DNA of 30,615 bases from Dunaliella salina (taxonomy: Eukaryota; Chlorophyta; Chlorophyceae; Chlamydomonadales; Dunaliellaceae). The stretch lies in NCBI GenBank assembly GCA_002284615.2, contig MU069765.1, positions 133,391 to 164,005 of the forward strand, given 5' to 3'. Position 1 is the stretch's first letter, and every line of letters starts with the position of its first letter. A program made the translations under genes and the position numbers. Below are positions 1 to 10,141 of the stretch, piece by piece. The notes under the pieces were generated by a model, which searched no databases, was not told the DNA's origin, and saw only the letters and a list, made by a program, of their open reading frames with translations.

Positions 1-84
<84 letters not shown>
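1..84. repeat. (CA)n microsatellite
   Basis: Dinucleotide CA tract from the first base of the window, with one TA interruption near position 38. It continues beyond the left edge. Confidence 0.97.
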
Positions 85-85
<1 letters not shown>

Positions 86-862
86 CTTCACAGGCACATG
101 ACAAGCAGCTGTGCCCAGCTGCAAGCCGAGATCCTGGCCACCATAGCCACTGCCGCACCTGGCAATGACAACCACAGAGACCGTGCCACGCACCACCATA
201 CTGCAACTGGTGGTGCCAATGCTTTGGGTGGTGGCTTCCGCTCTGCGCCTCGCGTGCGCGAGCATGCTGCCGATGATGAGCTGCGCAGGGTGCGCCCGCG
301 CCGGGAGTGAGGAAACGCGAGGAAATTTTTTTTTGCAGATTATGAGCTGTGCAGATTACGAACTGTGCAGGGTATGCCGGCACCAGGAGGGAGGAAAAAC
401 AAATTTTTTTTGTCGTAATGGAAGAGGCTTAGGTGAAGACCTGGAGAAGGTAGCTAGGTTGGGGAAATCTCGTAAGCATGTGGTGGATGAAGTGGCAAGG
501 GAGCATCACCTTTTGCAGGGGAGCAAGGTTTCTGTGAATTTGTGAACAAGATCACAGACTCGCCAAGAAGAAGAAGCCATCAGGTGTTGTGACTGCTTTT
601 CATGTGAGGAAGCATCCCTGTTCGCCTGGCTGGGAAAAAAGGCTCCCAGGCGTTTTCGGCCTGGGCTGTTTTGAGCAATGCCCATAACTGCCATATGTGT
701 TTCTACCAGGCTGGCTTGCAGCTGATGTTGGCAAGAAGTGACAGTGTCTGCTGGTGTGAGTGAGTATGGAAGGGGTGATGCCTGAAAGCATAAGGGGGCA
801 CAGCCAGCGTTGTTTGGCCAGTGGCATGCCTGGTTTGTGGCAGCTCTGGCTTGCCTCTGTGT

Positions 863-863
<1 letters not shown>
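85..863. other. Unassigned sequence with a diverged tandem duplication
   Basis: No gene is firmly supported. A plus-strand open frame at 165-545 is unrecognised. Positions 272-334 and 354-411 are diverged tandem copies of one segment that ends in a T tract. The second reads DYELCRVCR and the first DDELRRVRP, which recalls the start of a RINGv (MARCH/Doa10-type) zinc finger, but no downstream ligands follow. A T-tract plus GCAG at about 326-337 looks like a splice acceptor. A host exon remnant is possible but weak. Confidence 0.3.

Positions 864-949
<86 letters not shown>
864..949. repeat. (TG)n microsatellite
   Basis: Uninterrupted TG tract of about 43 units. Open frames that cross it encode only Cys-Val or His-Thr runs and are artefacts. 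Confidence 0.97.
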
Positions 950-950
<1 letters not shown>

Positions 951-1670
951 AACAATGGGGGCTTTGGGGTTTTTCAAAAGATGACACAGGAAGTCCGTGG
1001 ACCTAGCAAGCCTGTCTTAGCTGGTGTGTTGGGGGAAGGAGAAGCACATTACCTGCGCCTGTTGGCGCTTTCACTCAGCCTCAGAAGACTTTTTTGATAG
1101 GCTTAGGGCCATTACTGAGCAAAGTTTAGGAAGCTGAAGGCTCTCGTCATCAAACCTTATTACTTTTCATGCATGGAGGGTGAGTGAGCATCTGTCAATG
1201 AGGCATAGGAAGCAGAGCATAGCAGCTCTTTTCCCATGCAGCCGTATTTTCGATTCTGATGCTTGCTATCAACAATTTCAGTGTGTTTCCTCTGCCCAGC
1301 CGGCCAACTCTGGCTGCTGCCTTTTGTACTTCTACAATGTGTGGTGCCAGGAAGCTGCTTCTTTTTGTTTTATCAGGGGAGCATGCCCTGGCAAAGCAGG
1401 GCCTGTTTCAGGTGTGTACTTTCATGAAGAGATGGCCTCATCACCATGCATTCCATGTTTCTTCTTTAAATTTCTTCAAATGAAATATTAGTATTTATGC
1501 TGGAGCTAATTTGGCGCAATTCCACGCGCTTACAGAAACATTCAACTTCTGCACAAATTTGAGGGAGTTCCTCGAACAAAGTGATATGGCTTTGGTGCGC
1601 CTTTGGCCTACGTTTGGAGAAAGGAAAGGCAGGGGAGGAGTTGGTAGGACTCAGGCTCAAGAAAGATGAT
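950..1670. other. No gene seen
   Basis: Only short open frames without recognisable motifs occur here, and I saw no repeat structure apart from T-rich patches. Confidence 0.4.
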
Positions 1671-1675
1671 AGGAT

Positions 1676-1790
1676 AGGGTAGGTTAGGATATAACAGGGT
1701 TACACAGCTGTACCTGCTTACAAGGGCAGCTGAGCTGAAGCAGAAGGTGCCTTTAAACAAACCAAACCAATCCTGTGTACAAGTGTCAAC
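1676..1790 (-). repeat. Dispersed repeat C, copy 1
   Basis: Shares the core CTTACAAGGGCAGCTGAGC and flanking similarity with the minus strand of 5170-5252 and with about 14130-14190. The edge at 1660-1690 is rich in TAGGR pentamers, like the (TTACC)n tail of copy 2, so the element's 3' end points left. Function unknown; it could be a SINE or a LINE 3' UTR piece. Confidence 0.5.
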
Positions 1791-1920
1791 TAAAGAGGGT
1801 TGACCTCGTACAGAATTCAGAAGTGCCACTGACCAACAGTGTCAGTTGCTGTGAGGGGGATGCCACTCTCCCAGAGACAAACATGCTTAGTGTATCCTTT
1901 CGTATTCATCAGGATTGCAC

Positions 1921-2552
1921 CAGAAAGGATTTACAAGCGTTATAAGGGATATAAGGGGTGGCCTACAGCCCGAGACTTTGGCTGATCGGCTGCTGGTAAA
2001 CAATCTCTGCCAGCGTCAAAGATTGAAACCGACTCTGACAATCATTTCAAAAATCTGTATGAGTCTTGATTTAGAAAAGCATCGATCTCAGGATCAGCCA
2101 AAGCGGGGTAGCTCGCCAAGAAAGGAATGTAGTCAGCTCACACATCTCCAGGCAATTGCAAAAGGAGAGAACATGCTTCTCGTCCTGGACTTCAGCACAC
2201 TTATCACAAATGTTTGAACCACCCAGCCGATAACAGGATTGACCTTCAAGCAGTGGGCATGAGGCCTAAACCTACACACATTCCTTATGACTCCTTCATC
2301 CAGACCTGTAAATAAATGTGTTGGGATACAAAAGGGTGTGCGCGCTGTTTGATTTGAGGGCCTCCCGCACCTATGGTGGTAAATTACTACTTTCCTGTTC
2401 ACTCCTCGAGGACTTGTAGCATCCGCTCCTCACCATATCTTTTGCCTGTACCTCAAATCCCCTAAGAAATCCTGCAATGGGGACCTTAGAAGCACTCAAC
2501 ACCTTCTGCTTAAACATGTCCTCATGGCGCATGCCATTAAAGGCTGTAAATA
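1921..2552 (-). pseudogene. LINE family B 3' fragment, copy 1 (decayed)
   Basis: Minus-strand relic of the C-terminal region of a non-LTR retrotransposon protein. The piece RNVCRFRPHAHCLKV matches the same stretch in the neighbouring copy, and a following C-x2-C...H region can be traced only by changing frame. Several frameshifts and stops break it. Its 5' edge carries the same 18-bp segment (TTAAAGGCTGTAAATACA) as the 5' edge of the next copy, so the two look like a tandem duplication rather than independent insertions. Confidence 0.65.
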
Positions 2553-3188
2553 CAAGGTTTACAAGGTTTACAAGGGAACGTAACCTTCAGCCAGAAAGTT
2601 TGGCTGCTCGGTGTGGTGAAAGAAATCCATAAGCTCAGAGATGAAGCAGTAAGTCTGAGTATCTTGGTTTTGAAAAAAACGAGCTACATCCAGAGAGCAG
2701 GCATCAGAAAAATAGAAAGATCCTGTATCATTTGACACTACTCTGTAAGCAGGAAACGCAGTAAAAATGTGTGCATACCTTCTTCTAAGACAACACAGGA
2801 AGTTGCAAGGGCAGAGAAAGATAACGTGCTTTTCATCCTGCCATTGTTCTGAAACACATAAATCACATTGAGGTGCATGTCCATGCCAATGAGAAGTTTC
2901 GACTCGGAGCTTATGGGCGTGCAGTCGGAAGCAAGCAACGTTCCTCTGCATATGCCTACCCAAATCCAAATGCAGATACCTAGGAGTATGGAGTGGTTTA
3001 CTAAGAGCAGAATTATGCCGGAAGGGAAGCGCTATCCAGTTATGGTACTTGGTAAACTTGTTTAAATGAGCACCATGTTCAGCATGATCCTCAGATGGCC
3101 ACACGCTCCTATGCCTTTTCCGTAAATCAACCACAAAATCATTTATCCTAATGGGCTTAAAGGCTGTAAATACATGTGTAGATAACAA
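2553..3188 (-). pseudogene. LINE family B 3' fragment, copy 2 (open frame, 206 codons)
   Basis: An uninterrupted minus-strand frame at 2568-3188. It contains RNVACFRLHAHKLRVETSHW, then C-D-L-C, nine residues, H and four residues to C: a CCHC zinc knuckle of the kind found at the end of many LINE ORF2 proteins, followed by about 90 residues to the stop. The RT and endonuclease are absent, so this is a 5'-truncated piece. The 3' edge carries short repeats (CTTGTAAAC, minus strand, 2554-2576), likely the element tail. The open frame suggests it is younger than its neighbours; the start codon is arbitrary. Confidence 0.72.
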
Positions 3189-3689
3189 GACTCTTACCTG
3201 TTAGCCAGGTGCAAATCTGCTTTTAGCACTCTACGTTATGTCTTACTGTTTGAATCAAGCATACTGTTGAAAGACTAACAGTGGCCCTAAACCGATAAAA
3301 TTGTAAAGGCTCTTGGCCTCACTCTCTCAGTACTGGCCAGTTTGTGGTAGAACTCTTTACACCTAAGAAACGCTTTGAACTTAGGAGCACAATTGCACCA
3401 GAAAATGCCAGATTCCAGGAAAATATACTTCCGTGTTCCCACGTGATGTTCGGACAAGTAGAGAACAGCACAACTGTTTATAGAAGAAGAGAACAGCATA
3501 TCTCCATTCAAAATGACTGACCGCTGGCAGTCATAGAAAGGAAGACCACAGAGGTGGATGTCCCCTATGCTGCCAAACATGGCATTCCTGAATTTCTCCT
3601 CTAATCTTGCCATGTAAACGTTGTTTAAAAGACTATATTACATTTTCTAAGAAAGGAGAGTTCGGAGGACCTCAGGCTCTGATTCCAAT
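3189..3689 (-). other. Unassigned stretch with a 108-codon open frame
   Basis: A minus-strand frame at 3287-3613 is open for 108 codons, with a Cys/Phe-rich composition. I do not recognise it, and no splice sites or repeats place it in a larger gene. It lies between LINE fragments on the same strand and may be part of another element or a host exon. Confidence 0.25.
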
Positions 3690-3765
3690 TCTGGCCTCAG
3701 ATTGCCAAAACGCAGCCTACAGCTCCACTGTTGGACCATTTCCACTCCCAAATTTTTGTCATATT

Positions 3766-4180
3766 CATTACATTACATTACATTACATTAAGGAATGACC
3801 TTCAGCCTCGTAGTTTGGTTGCTCGGTACTATGGAACAAGTAATCCTGAGCTCGGAGATACAGCGTCAAGTGTCATTGTCTTCATCTAATAAGAAACGGT
3901 GGACACCCACAGGGCTAGCTTGAGAGGGAAAAAACGCCTGTATCGTCTAAAGGTACTCTGCGTTCTTGAGGGAAGAGCCAAGGTGATCAAACTTTTCTTC
4001 TGAGAAAACGCACTATTCAAATGCAAGAGCAATGGAAAATAATATGTTTTTCATCTTGACAGCTTTCTGCATCAAACTGTGTGATTCAGAAACAACAATG
4101 TGGTGGATGTCCTTGCCGGTGGGCTGTCTCAACTCTCAGGGTGTGAGCATGCAAACGTTTAATTCAGCCAAGCAACTGCT
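3766..4180 (-). pseudogene. LINE family B 3' fragment, copy 3
   Basis: The minus strand reads LHAHTLRVETAHRQGH and then, after breaks, QDEKHIIFHC, the same zinc-knuckle region as in 2553-3188. The 3' side ends in (TAATG)n on the minus strand (3766-3790), which acts as its tail. It is 5'-truncated and frameshifted. Confidence 0.65.
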
Positions 4181-4182
4181 TA

Positions 4183-4236
4183 CTCAGAAATAAGGAAGAA
4201 GAAGGCTCACTCAGAAATAAGGAAGAAAGAGGCTAG
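4183..4236. repeat. 27-bp tandem duplication
   Basis: The segment CTCAGAAATAAGGAAGAA plus a GGCT-containing end occurs twice in direct succession, with a one-base length difference. Confidence 0.85.
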
Positions 4237-4385
4237 GGGAATCTATCAGCATGCTTGATTTTCACCTGTGGAAGAGACTGAAATTCTGTTATTAGTCAAT
4301 CACTAGTTCTTGTAGCTCCAACCTTTTTGCAACGATATTTTTTTTGCTACAAGGGCCCCAAGTCACTTATATTTACCCAATTTGG

Positions 4386-4439
4386 TGGCCGTGCTGGTTA
4401 AATGTGGACAGATGGCGGTCAGAAAATGGGTTCGAATCA
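4386..4439 (+). promoter_or_regulatory. tRNA-like A and B box pair
   Basis: TGGCCGTGCTGG at 4386-4397 fits the tRNA A box at 11 of 12 positions, and GGTTCGAATCA at 4429-4439 fits the B box at 10 of 11. The stretch between resembles the body of a class II (Leu/Ser) tRNA. No acceptor stem can be closed, so this is not a functional tRNA gene. The same segment occurs twice in diverged form inside the hAT-type element at 27674-28493. Confidence 0.4.
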
Positions 4440-4600
4440 CAGCTCAACAGTTCGTCCCAGTCATGAAAAGGCCGCTGGGAGGTTGTTAGGAGGCCGGTGG
4501 AACGTCAACTTCTGCACAGGGGGCCTGCTGCTGTGACCTTGGCAGAGCATTAGGCCTGGCACGGGTCCAGGTTGGCCAATCAAGTTTGGTCAGCCATGGG

Positions 4601-5169
4601 GTGCAGCTGTTGTGTACGTGGCTCACGTTCAATCATGATTATTTGATCAAACGTGAATCCCTCATCACTGGCATGACCTTGATGGCATGGGCTTGCTCTT
4701 GTCCATTCCTTTATTCAGGCCCTTGTTTATCACTGGCATGACCTTGAAGGCGTGGGCTTGCATGGTTCCTGCAGCAGGCTGGGCCAGAGCTGCACCGTCA
4801 GAAGCTCATCTCTTGCTGCCCTCTTTTGCTGCTGTGCCATTTTCTTCAGCTCCTACCACTTCCAGGAATTCCCATTAATTTGCACCTTTTCACTTCATAA
4901 CACTTTGTACTTGAGGCGAGGGGATTATTCCTTTGACTTTGTAAGATTTCGTTTTGGGGCCAAATAATTAATCAATTTACGAAGTAATCGGTAACCTACT
5001 GTATACTTCTGGTATCTGACATTGCAGCCTGGTGGAGTTTCTGCGCTTGAATTTGCATGCTCATTTCATGCAGGGTGAGTGTGCGCGTGTTTCTTCCAGC
5101 ATTCGACACTTTCAAACTCAGCTCGAGGCATTGTTTCCACATTCAGTTTGACATTAATTAACAAGTTTG
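4601..5169. other. Unassigned, with a 32-bp direct repeat
   Basis: No gene is seen. TCACTGGCATGACCTTGA and the next 14 bases occur at 4663-4694 and 4731-4762 with two differences. CACGTT and AACGTG flank an AT-rich 20-bp loop near 4626-4657. Confidence 0.5.
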
Positions 5170-5296
5170 AGCACAGTGATTGTTCAGACTAGCCTTGTTG
5201 CAGGCCTCTGTGTTTCCGCTCAGCTGCCCTTGTAGGCGGATAGAGCGATGTTACCTTACCTTACTTTACCTTACCCTACTTTACCTAACCTTACCT
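5170..5296 (+). repeat. Dispersed repeat C, copy 2, with (TTACC)n tail
   Basis: Body 5170-5252 matches the reverse complement of 1676-1790 around CTCAGCTGCCCTTGTA. It ends in about nine TTACC-type pentamers (5253-5296). A pentamer tail after a conserved 3' end suggests a retrotransposed element with non-poly(A) tailing. Confidence 0.6.
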
Positions 5297-5616
5297 GCAA
5301 GCAGGTCCAAAGTGCTCAGATCACTCTGCATACAATTCTCCTAGGCGTGGGTGGGGCTATTTAGGCTGCCCAAACCATTGATCAATTCAAAAAGCTAGGG
5401 ATAGACTCTCAAAGATCCACCAAACTTGCGTGACAGCTCCATGCCCATTCTGTACAATTTGCTCAAAAACTACTAGCCGTACCATAAAAACAAAAACACA
5501 CAAGAAAACAATGGTGCCCTGGAGCCAAGATTTGCCCAAAACCCACCAGATTCGTAATAATGCCCCTCTCACCTCCTGGTGAGGAGACTTGCGGCTCTAT
5601 GAGCCAATGTAAAGAA
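5297..5616 (+). pseudogene. Family R LINE, copy a: 5'-truncated endonuclease C-terminus
   Basis: The plus strand reads ILLGVGGAI, then LGIDSQRSTKLA and QLHAHSVQFAQKL: the end of the family R endonuclease domain, beginning right at the (TTACC)n tail of the previous repeat. Stops and a frameshift break it. The 3' UTR hairpin GGCTC-TAT-GAGCC is at 5593-5605. The UTR is then interrupted by copy b on the other strand and resumes at about 6826-6903, where the second hairpin and the T-rich tail lie. Confidence 0.75.
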
Positions 5617-6825
5617 AAGAAAAGGAAAAGAAAAGTCTACGCAAGCCAAAGGCCGTGTGCATTAAAGAAAGGTCCTCTAACTGGAAAGCTAGATGCCTCA
5701 CCAGAAAGCCCTCAGAACCTACACTAGACACAGCCAGCCTAGGAGAGATCCAGAAACAGATCTAATGGGGATCTGGAGGGTTGCTCGCCATGCCTCTGAG
5801 CGCCTGGACTCTCCTTCTCCCATCCTTTGCTGCCCCGCGGCCAGCAAACCCCCTCCCAGAAGCCCCCTGAAAGCAAAGTGCGTGTCTAGTGTTAATGATA
5901 GTGGTTAATTTTTGACTGGCGAGGTCCCTGGATTTGGATGCTAGCGATTGAGCTTTTTGTTTAGTCAGGCCCGGATTTATAAGGGGTGTGATTGTAAACT
6001 CGTTTTAAATGGTATTGGCCACACCAACTAGGATGATGTGTGAAGTCACTTTGTTATTCCTGTTTGGATTTCTTGATCAACAGCTGCGGGCTTTAAGCCT
6101 AGCCATGGTGCGAGAATGTTGGGTTACTGCACATTTTAGAGTGATGAAGGGGTTAGTGTCTGGACAGAATTTAGTTCAACAAGGTGGATGTCCCTGTCTT
6201 GAGGAGGGATCTTGGAAGGACCAAGGTGAGTTTGTCTCCCTGGAAGAGGGCACACAAAGATAGCATCAGGGCGGGTTTGGTTTTGGGCAGGGGAGCCAGT
6301 ACCATTGGGGAAAACCCAGTCTGGAATAGCTCTTGATATGTCTGCAGGGACTTGTATGCCCTGATCCAGGAGTCTCTTGTTACTGCAGCCATCCATACCA
6401 AAAAGGGATGATCAATACCGGCCTTTACTGAGGGCTTTTATGCAAAGACTTAGGGCTGCATGGTGCCTGTTGGTGTGCATCCCGCTCATTGTTGAGTTTG
6501 TACACCTAAGGAGTAAGTGGTAAATGTGGTCCATATCATTACACAGAGGGCATCTTCCAGAACTGGAAAAGTTGAATTTGGAGGCATGACTCTGATTGTA
6601 CAGTGTATCTGTACGATATTTCATTATATTTTTTGCTGTGTAAGGGTAATCTCTGGAATTTTCCAGAAGGAATTGCTGATCTCCTTGTTAGCAAGTTGAG
6701 AGGTTGGGTTGCAGGATTTAGTGTTTGCAATCATAGTTGGTGGTATGACATCGTTAAGTTCTGCCATCTCTGGTAGTGGTAGCCAGAGGTGTCAGCAGAA
6801 CCAAGCATGTTTCTCTTGTGCGTGT
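5617..6825 (-). pseudogene. Family R LINE, copy b: tether, CCHC knuckle and endonuclease
   Basis: Minus-strand copy inserted in the 3' UTR of copy a. From 5' to 3' it shows the tether piece NKEISNSF, the frame 6412-6624 with YRTDTLYNQ and the knuckle C-P-L-C-x7-H-x4-C, then 6136-6396 with TRPDAIFVCP and RDIHLVEL. The Lys of the E-x-K triad reads Asn here, so the nuclease is probably dead. Later frames give further endonuclease C-terminus and a 3' UTR. The tail is AAAAG-type on the plus strand at 5617-5636 (TTTTC in element sense). At least two frameshifts are present. Confidence 0.8.
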
Positions 6826-6903
6826 GTTCATGTACCTCCCTTTCCTTAATTAATGCAGGAAAAGTTTCTCTGCCTGCAAAGTTTTCTGCTTTTTCTCTTT
6901 TTC
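6826..6903 (+). mobile_element. Family R LINE, copy a: resumed 3' end and tail
   Basis: CCTTAATTAATGCAGG followed by the conserved 3' hairpin region (6857-6875, one pair lost) and a T/C-rich tail to 6903. This is the continuation of the plus-strand copy a beyond the inserted copy b. Confidence 0.7.
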
Positions 6904-7105
6904 CTTCTAGCCTCTTAAAGAGCTTGGCCTTGACTCTCACAGAGCCACCATTCCTGTTCTGAAGCTTCTTGCTCATTCTGTTCTGTTCGCTCATGACTTG
7001 CTGGTGGAGGGGACCAAGAGCTCTTTGGAGCCAATGTGTCTCCTTTACCTCACTTGATGTAGGGAGAGAGTCTCCTCTGCCTGCCTACTTCTCTAGTCTT
7101 TTCTT
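6904..7105 (+). pseudogene. Family R LINE, copy c: short 3' piece
   Basis: Begins directly after the tail of copy a. The plus strand reads LKELGLDSHRAT, then LAHSVLFAHDLL, matching the end of the endonuclease domain. The UTR keeps a GCTC/GAGC hairpin (7020-7031) and the second hairpin (7061-7083, enlarged loop) and ends in a pyrimidine tail. Confidence 0.72.
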
Positions 7106-7134
7106 TCTGCAGCAACAGCTGCGCTCTGGCATTC

Positions 7135-8080
7135 TTGCAAAGGCTCCTTTCAACTCTCATCAATAAGGTCAGAGGGATGCCTTCTGCACCCTCCATCCCA
7201 CCAGGCCGGGATATACTTACCACCATGGGGACCAAGCCTCGCGCATTGATCTTTTCCACGTTGCGCACGCACTGGCCCCCTTCCTCTTGCACTGTGCCCT
7301 TGCCTCTTCCCGCAGCAGCCCTGGACCGCCTTCCACTGGCCTTACAATTCCTCTCAGTTTCCCGTTGTAGCCAACAGCTGGGCCTGGGTCCTCCTCGGGT
7401 CAGGGTCGGCCCCATGTTAGGGAGCCCACGACCGGAGGTGATGGAAGAAATTGTTAAGGAGTGTGCCCTATCAGCGTCCCCCTCCATGAAGAGCACGGGC
7501 TTCTTGCCTGGTGGCCCACTTTTAAGCAAGAAGTCGCCAGAAAAGTCGGCTCTTTCAGCAAAGCCCTGCGCTTAGCCCAACAGCACCAGCATCAGCCGCA
7601 GCAGCAAGTGGAGAGGTAGAGACTGCAACAACAGCAACAGCAAGAGCAGTAGCGGCAGCAGCAGTGACAAGCGCCTAGGCAGCGGAAACAGCAGCAGCCC
7701 TCTCCTGAAGACCGTCCGCAGCACCAGGATTCCTCCTTCCAAGCAGCCCTAGCTGCTGCAGCCATGGCCTTTGACCATCCCCACTACCAGTCCTTTTGGT
7801 TCCCTTGGCTCCACTGGGGAGAGCGCCCTAGCCCCTTGCTGACGCCCCTGATGCCCCCCTCCCCCCCTCCTCTCGGCTCATCCCGGCCCTCTCCACTGCG
7901 GGGGGCCTCGTGTGTGCTGACAGCCGCTCCATGGCCACCAGAGCCGCTTCTCACTATGCCAACATCTCCAAAGCCCCCCTCTGCAACCCTCTACCAGCTG
8001 CCAGGCTGTGCTGGAGGCTATAGCCGCCAATTGCACCCCCCCCTCCCCCTGCCACAGCTACAGCTGCAGACGCCCCCAAG
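7135..8080 (+). pseudogene. LINE family E: region upstream of RT, with Gln-rich stretch
   Basis: Plus-strand sequence leading into the reverse transcriptase at 8081. Positions 7575-7735 are rich in CAG/CAA and encode Gln runs, broken by stops. The frames at 7135-7575 and 7764-8111 have no motif I can name. An N-terminal endonuclease would be expected here for a LINE but I could not see its signature residues. Assignment rests on continuity with the RT. Confidence 0.45.
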
Positions 8081-9180
8081 GTGGGAGCGGATGAGGTGCG
8101 CCTTGCTCTAAAGCGAACTCAGTGGAGCAAACCTCCTGGTCCAGGTGGGACTCTTGCAGAACTCTGGGCTTGCTGCAGTGATTTCATTGCCCCCCTCCTA
8201 GCCGCCCTCTTCACTGCCATCGGTAACACGGGGTGTTCTCCTTTGGGTTTCATTGGTGGCTTGGTGGCCCCCCTCAACAAGGCGGGGAGCAGGGCTAGCA
8301 TGCCCCATCACCCTGCTGAACACAGACTACCGCTTCCATGCCAAATGCCTTGCCCACCGGTGGGGGCGTGCGCTTGGGGAGAGTATTGGCCCTGAACAAA
8401 CGGCATTTATGCCTAGGAGGCTTATGGGGGAGTCCATCTTGCTGCTGCAGCTTCTGCCCATGCTCTCCAAGTCCAACTGGGGAGGGGAGGGTCTACGGGA
8501 GGGGTTGCAGCCTTCATAAATTTTGCGAAGGCCAACGATACCCTGGACAGGGACTTCCTTTTCCAGGTCATGCAAGTGGGGAGCATCAGTCACCCTTGCC
8601 CAGGATCCTGGGCAACAGCAGCAAAACCCCAGGGCGTCTCAACGCCCTCACCCCCATCACGGGCCTTACCAAGGGGATGCGGGGTACCCCCTGTGGGACG
8701 GGACCACGGAAGAGGGCCAAAGCGCCAAGTCAGCGAGTATGGTGGGTTGGGCCCATACCCTCTTGAGGAACTCTCGAGCAGCAGCAGTGGTGAATGGGCA
8801 CACATCGCCTCCTTGTCTGTGGGAAGCTGGGGTGAGATAAGGGTGTCCCCTTGCTCCAGCCATGTGCCTCTTTGCTGCTTGGGCTCTCCATAGCTGGCTC
8901 CAATCTCTCCCCGAGGTGGGAGTGCAAATTGGGAGGCACAGGATAAATCCCACTCAGCGTGCAGACGACTGTGTGGCCTTATTCAAAGCATGCACAGCCG
9001 CCCATGTTAAGGCCCTCAAAAGAGCTATGGCAACCTTCGCCCAAGCCTCTGGCCAGCATCTTAACCTCCATAAATCCTGCCTCCTTCCCTTTTGCACCCC
9101 CTCCCCCACCCTCCCATATTCCCTCGGCGGCATGCCCATCTGTTCCCATGCCACCACCTTGGGCATAACTTATGTAAATG
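8081..9180 (+). pseudogene. LINE family E reverse transcriptase (frameshifted)
   Basis: Motifs appear in order across shifting frames: DEVRLALKRTQWSKPPGP (entry to RT), ALGESIGPEQTAFMPRR (8350-8430), motif A as AAFINFAKANDTLDRDF (near 8510-8560), motif B as VRQGCPLAP (near 8835), motif C as RADDCVALF (near 8960), motif D as SGQHLNLHKS and motif E as TLGITYV. The first catalytic Asp of motif A reads Asn, and the residue before ADD is Arg instead of Tyr or Phe. With several frameshifts this is a dead copy. Family is a LINE; the clade cannot be set by eye. Confidence 0.85.
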
Positions 9181-9700
9181 AGGCCATGCAGCAACAAGAG
9201 CAGGACCAGCAGCAAAGGCTGCTGCAGGAGCCTCACCCTCTCCTGCAAGCGCTAGAACAGGTGCTCAGGGATGAGCGGGAGCAGCAGAGGGCTTTGCATA
9301 GGGGGGCCTTGCAGGATTGAGGGGCCCGCCATGATCAGGCTTGCTAGTCTCAGACGGAGATTTTGTGGGCGAGGAGGCCCCACCGCCTCACTGAGTCCCA
9401 GAAACAGCGCCAGATAGAGAGGTAGGAAGATGTGGAGGCGGATCTTAGCCTCCAGCTCCAAGCCAAGGAGCTCACCCACCAGCGATCCCATGCCCAAGAG
9501 GTGAGGAACCTTAGCCAGCGACAGCAGCAAGAGCGTAGCCATCACGCAGTCCAGCATTCCCACGCCCAAGAGTTGAGGGACCTTAGCCAGCGACAGCAGC
9601 AAGAGCGTAGCCATCACGCAGTCCACCTCCTCGCTCACCATGCAGCCTCCAAGCGGCAGCCCTCCCAATCCCAGTCCCCCTTCTGAGAATCCTTGCTCAC
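9181..9700 (+). repeat. Gln-rich insert in LINE E, with 72-bp tandem repeat
   Basis: Separates the end of the RT from the following conserved segment. It encodes Gln/Arg/His-rich sequence. A 72-bp unit (24 codons, containing LSQRQQQERSHHAV) occurs twice at about 9489-9632 with very few changes. The near identity suggests a recent duplication compared with the decay around it. Confidence 0.75.
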
Positions 9701-10026
9701 CACTTTGACAACTAATGTGACAAGCTGGTCCGTCTCTCCTTCTCCGTCTTTGGCCGGGCCTTTAGGGTGTCGGGCTATGCTTTGAGCAGGGTTTTCTTTT
9801 ATGCGGGTTTGGGGAAATTCCTTCCAATATCATCCGACCCCTCCAAGCCCTCATCACTGAGACAGTTGATGGTAGAAATTGAGGGCAGGTGGGGGGTTTC
9901 CTTCCAGCCTCCTTGTGGGCTCTCCACCTGAGGGGGGCATGGGGCTCATCCCCTAGGCCCAACATGTGTCGGCCAGGCATGCCGTGTAGGCTCAGCGACT
10001 AACACACCATCTCACTCAAATACCCC
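9701..10026 (+). pseudogene. LINE family E: region after RT, cut by the assembly gap
   Basis: Frames give FSVFGRAFRVSGYALSRVFF, then RPLQALITETVDG, SSLLVGSP and HVSARHAVWA, the pattern that follows the RT thumb in many LINE ORF2 proteins. Frameshifts are present. The sequence runs into the Ns, so the true C-terminus is not seen here; 15781-16062 may be the end of a related element. Confidence 0.65.
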
Positions 10027-10141
10027 NNNNNNNNNNNNNNNNNNNNNNNNNNNNNNNNNNNNNNNNNNNNNNNNNNNNNNNNNNNNNNNNNNNNNNNNNN
10101 NNNNNNNNNNNNNNNNNNNNNNNNNNNNNNNNNNNNNNNNN
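10027..10141. other. Assembly gap (115 N)
   Basis: Run of N. Any reading frame across it is meaningless. A single further N lies at 20588. Confidence 0.99.

Larger units (their letters stand above)
3690..4600 (+). mobile_element. Old hAT-like element copy, interrupted
   Basis: Two blocks, 3690-3762 and about 4255-4600, align in order with the interior of the complete element at 27674-28493. Shared words include CTGGCCTCAGAT, ACAGCTCCAC and CCCAATTTGGT, with the same order of features. Between them lies the family B LINE with its (ATTAC)n tail, so the LINE inserted into this older copy. Terminal inverted repeats could not be found, so the ends are approximate. Confidence 0.55.

Noticed and set aside
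506..1097. Open frames of repeated His-Thr or Cys-Val across the (TG)n tract
   Set aside because: Dinucleotide repeats are open in several frames on both strands; no flanking conserved sequence supports coding. The same applies at 12938-13322 and 16031-16362.
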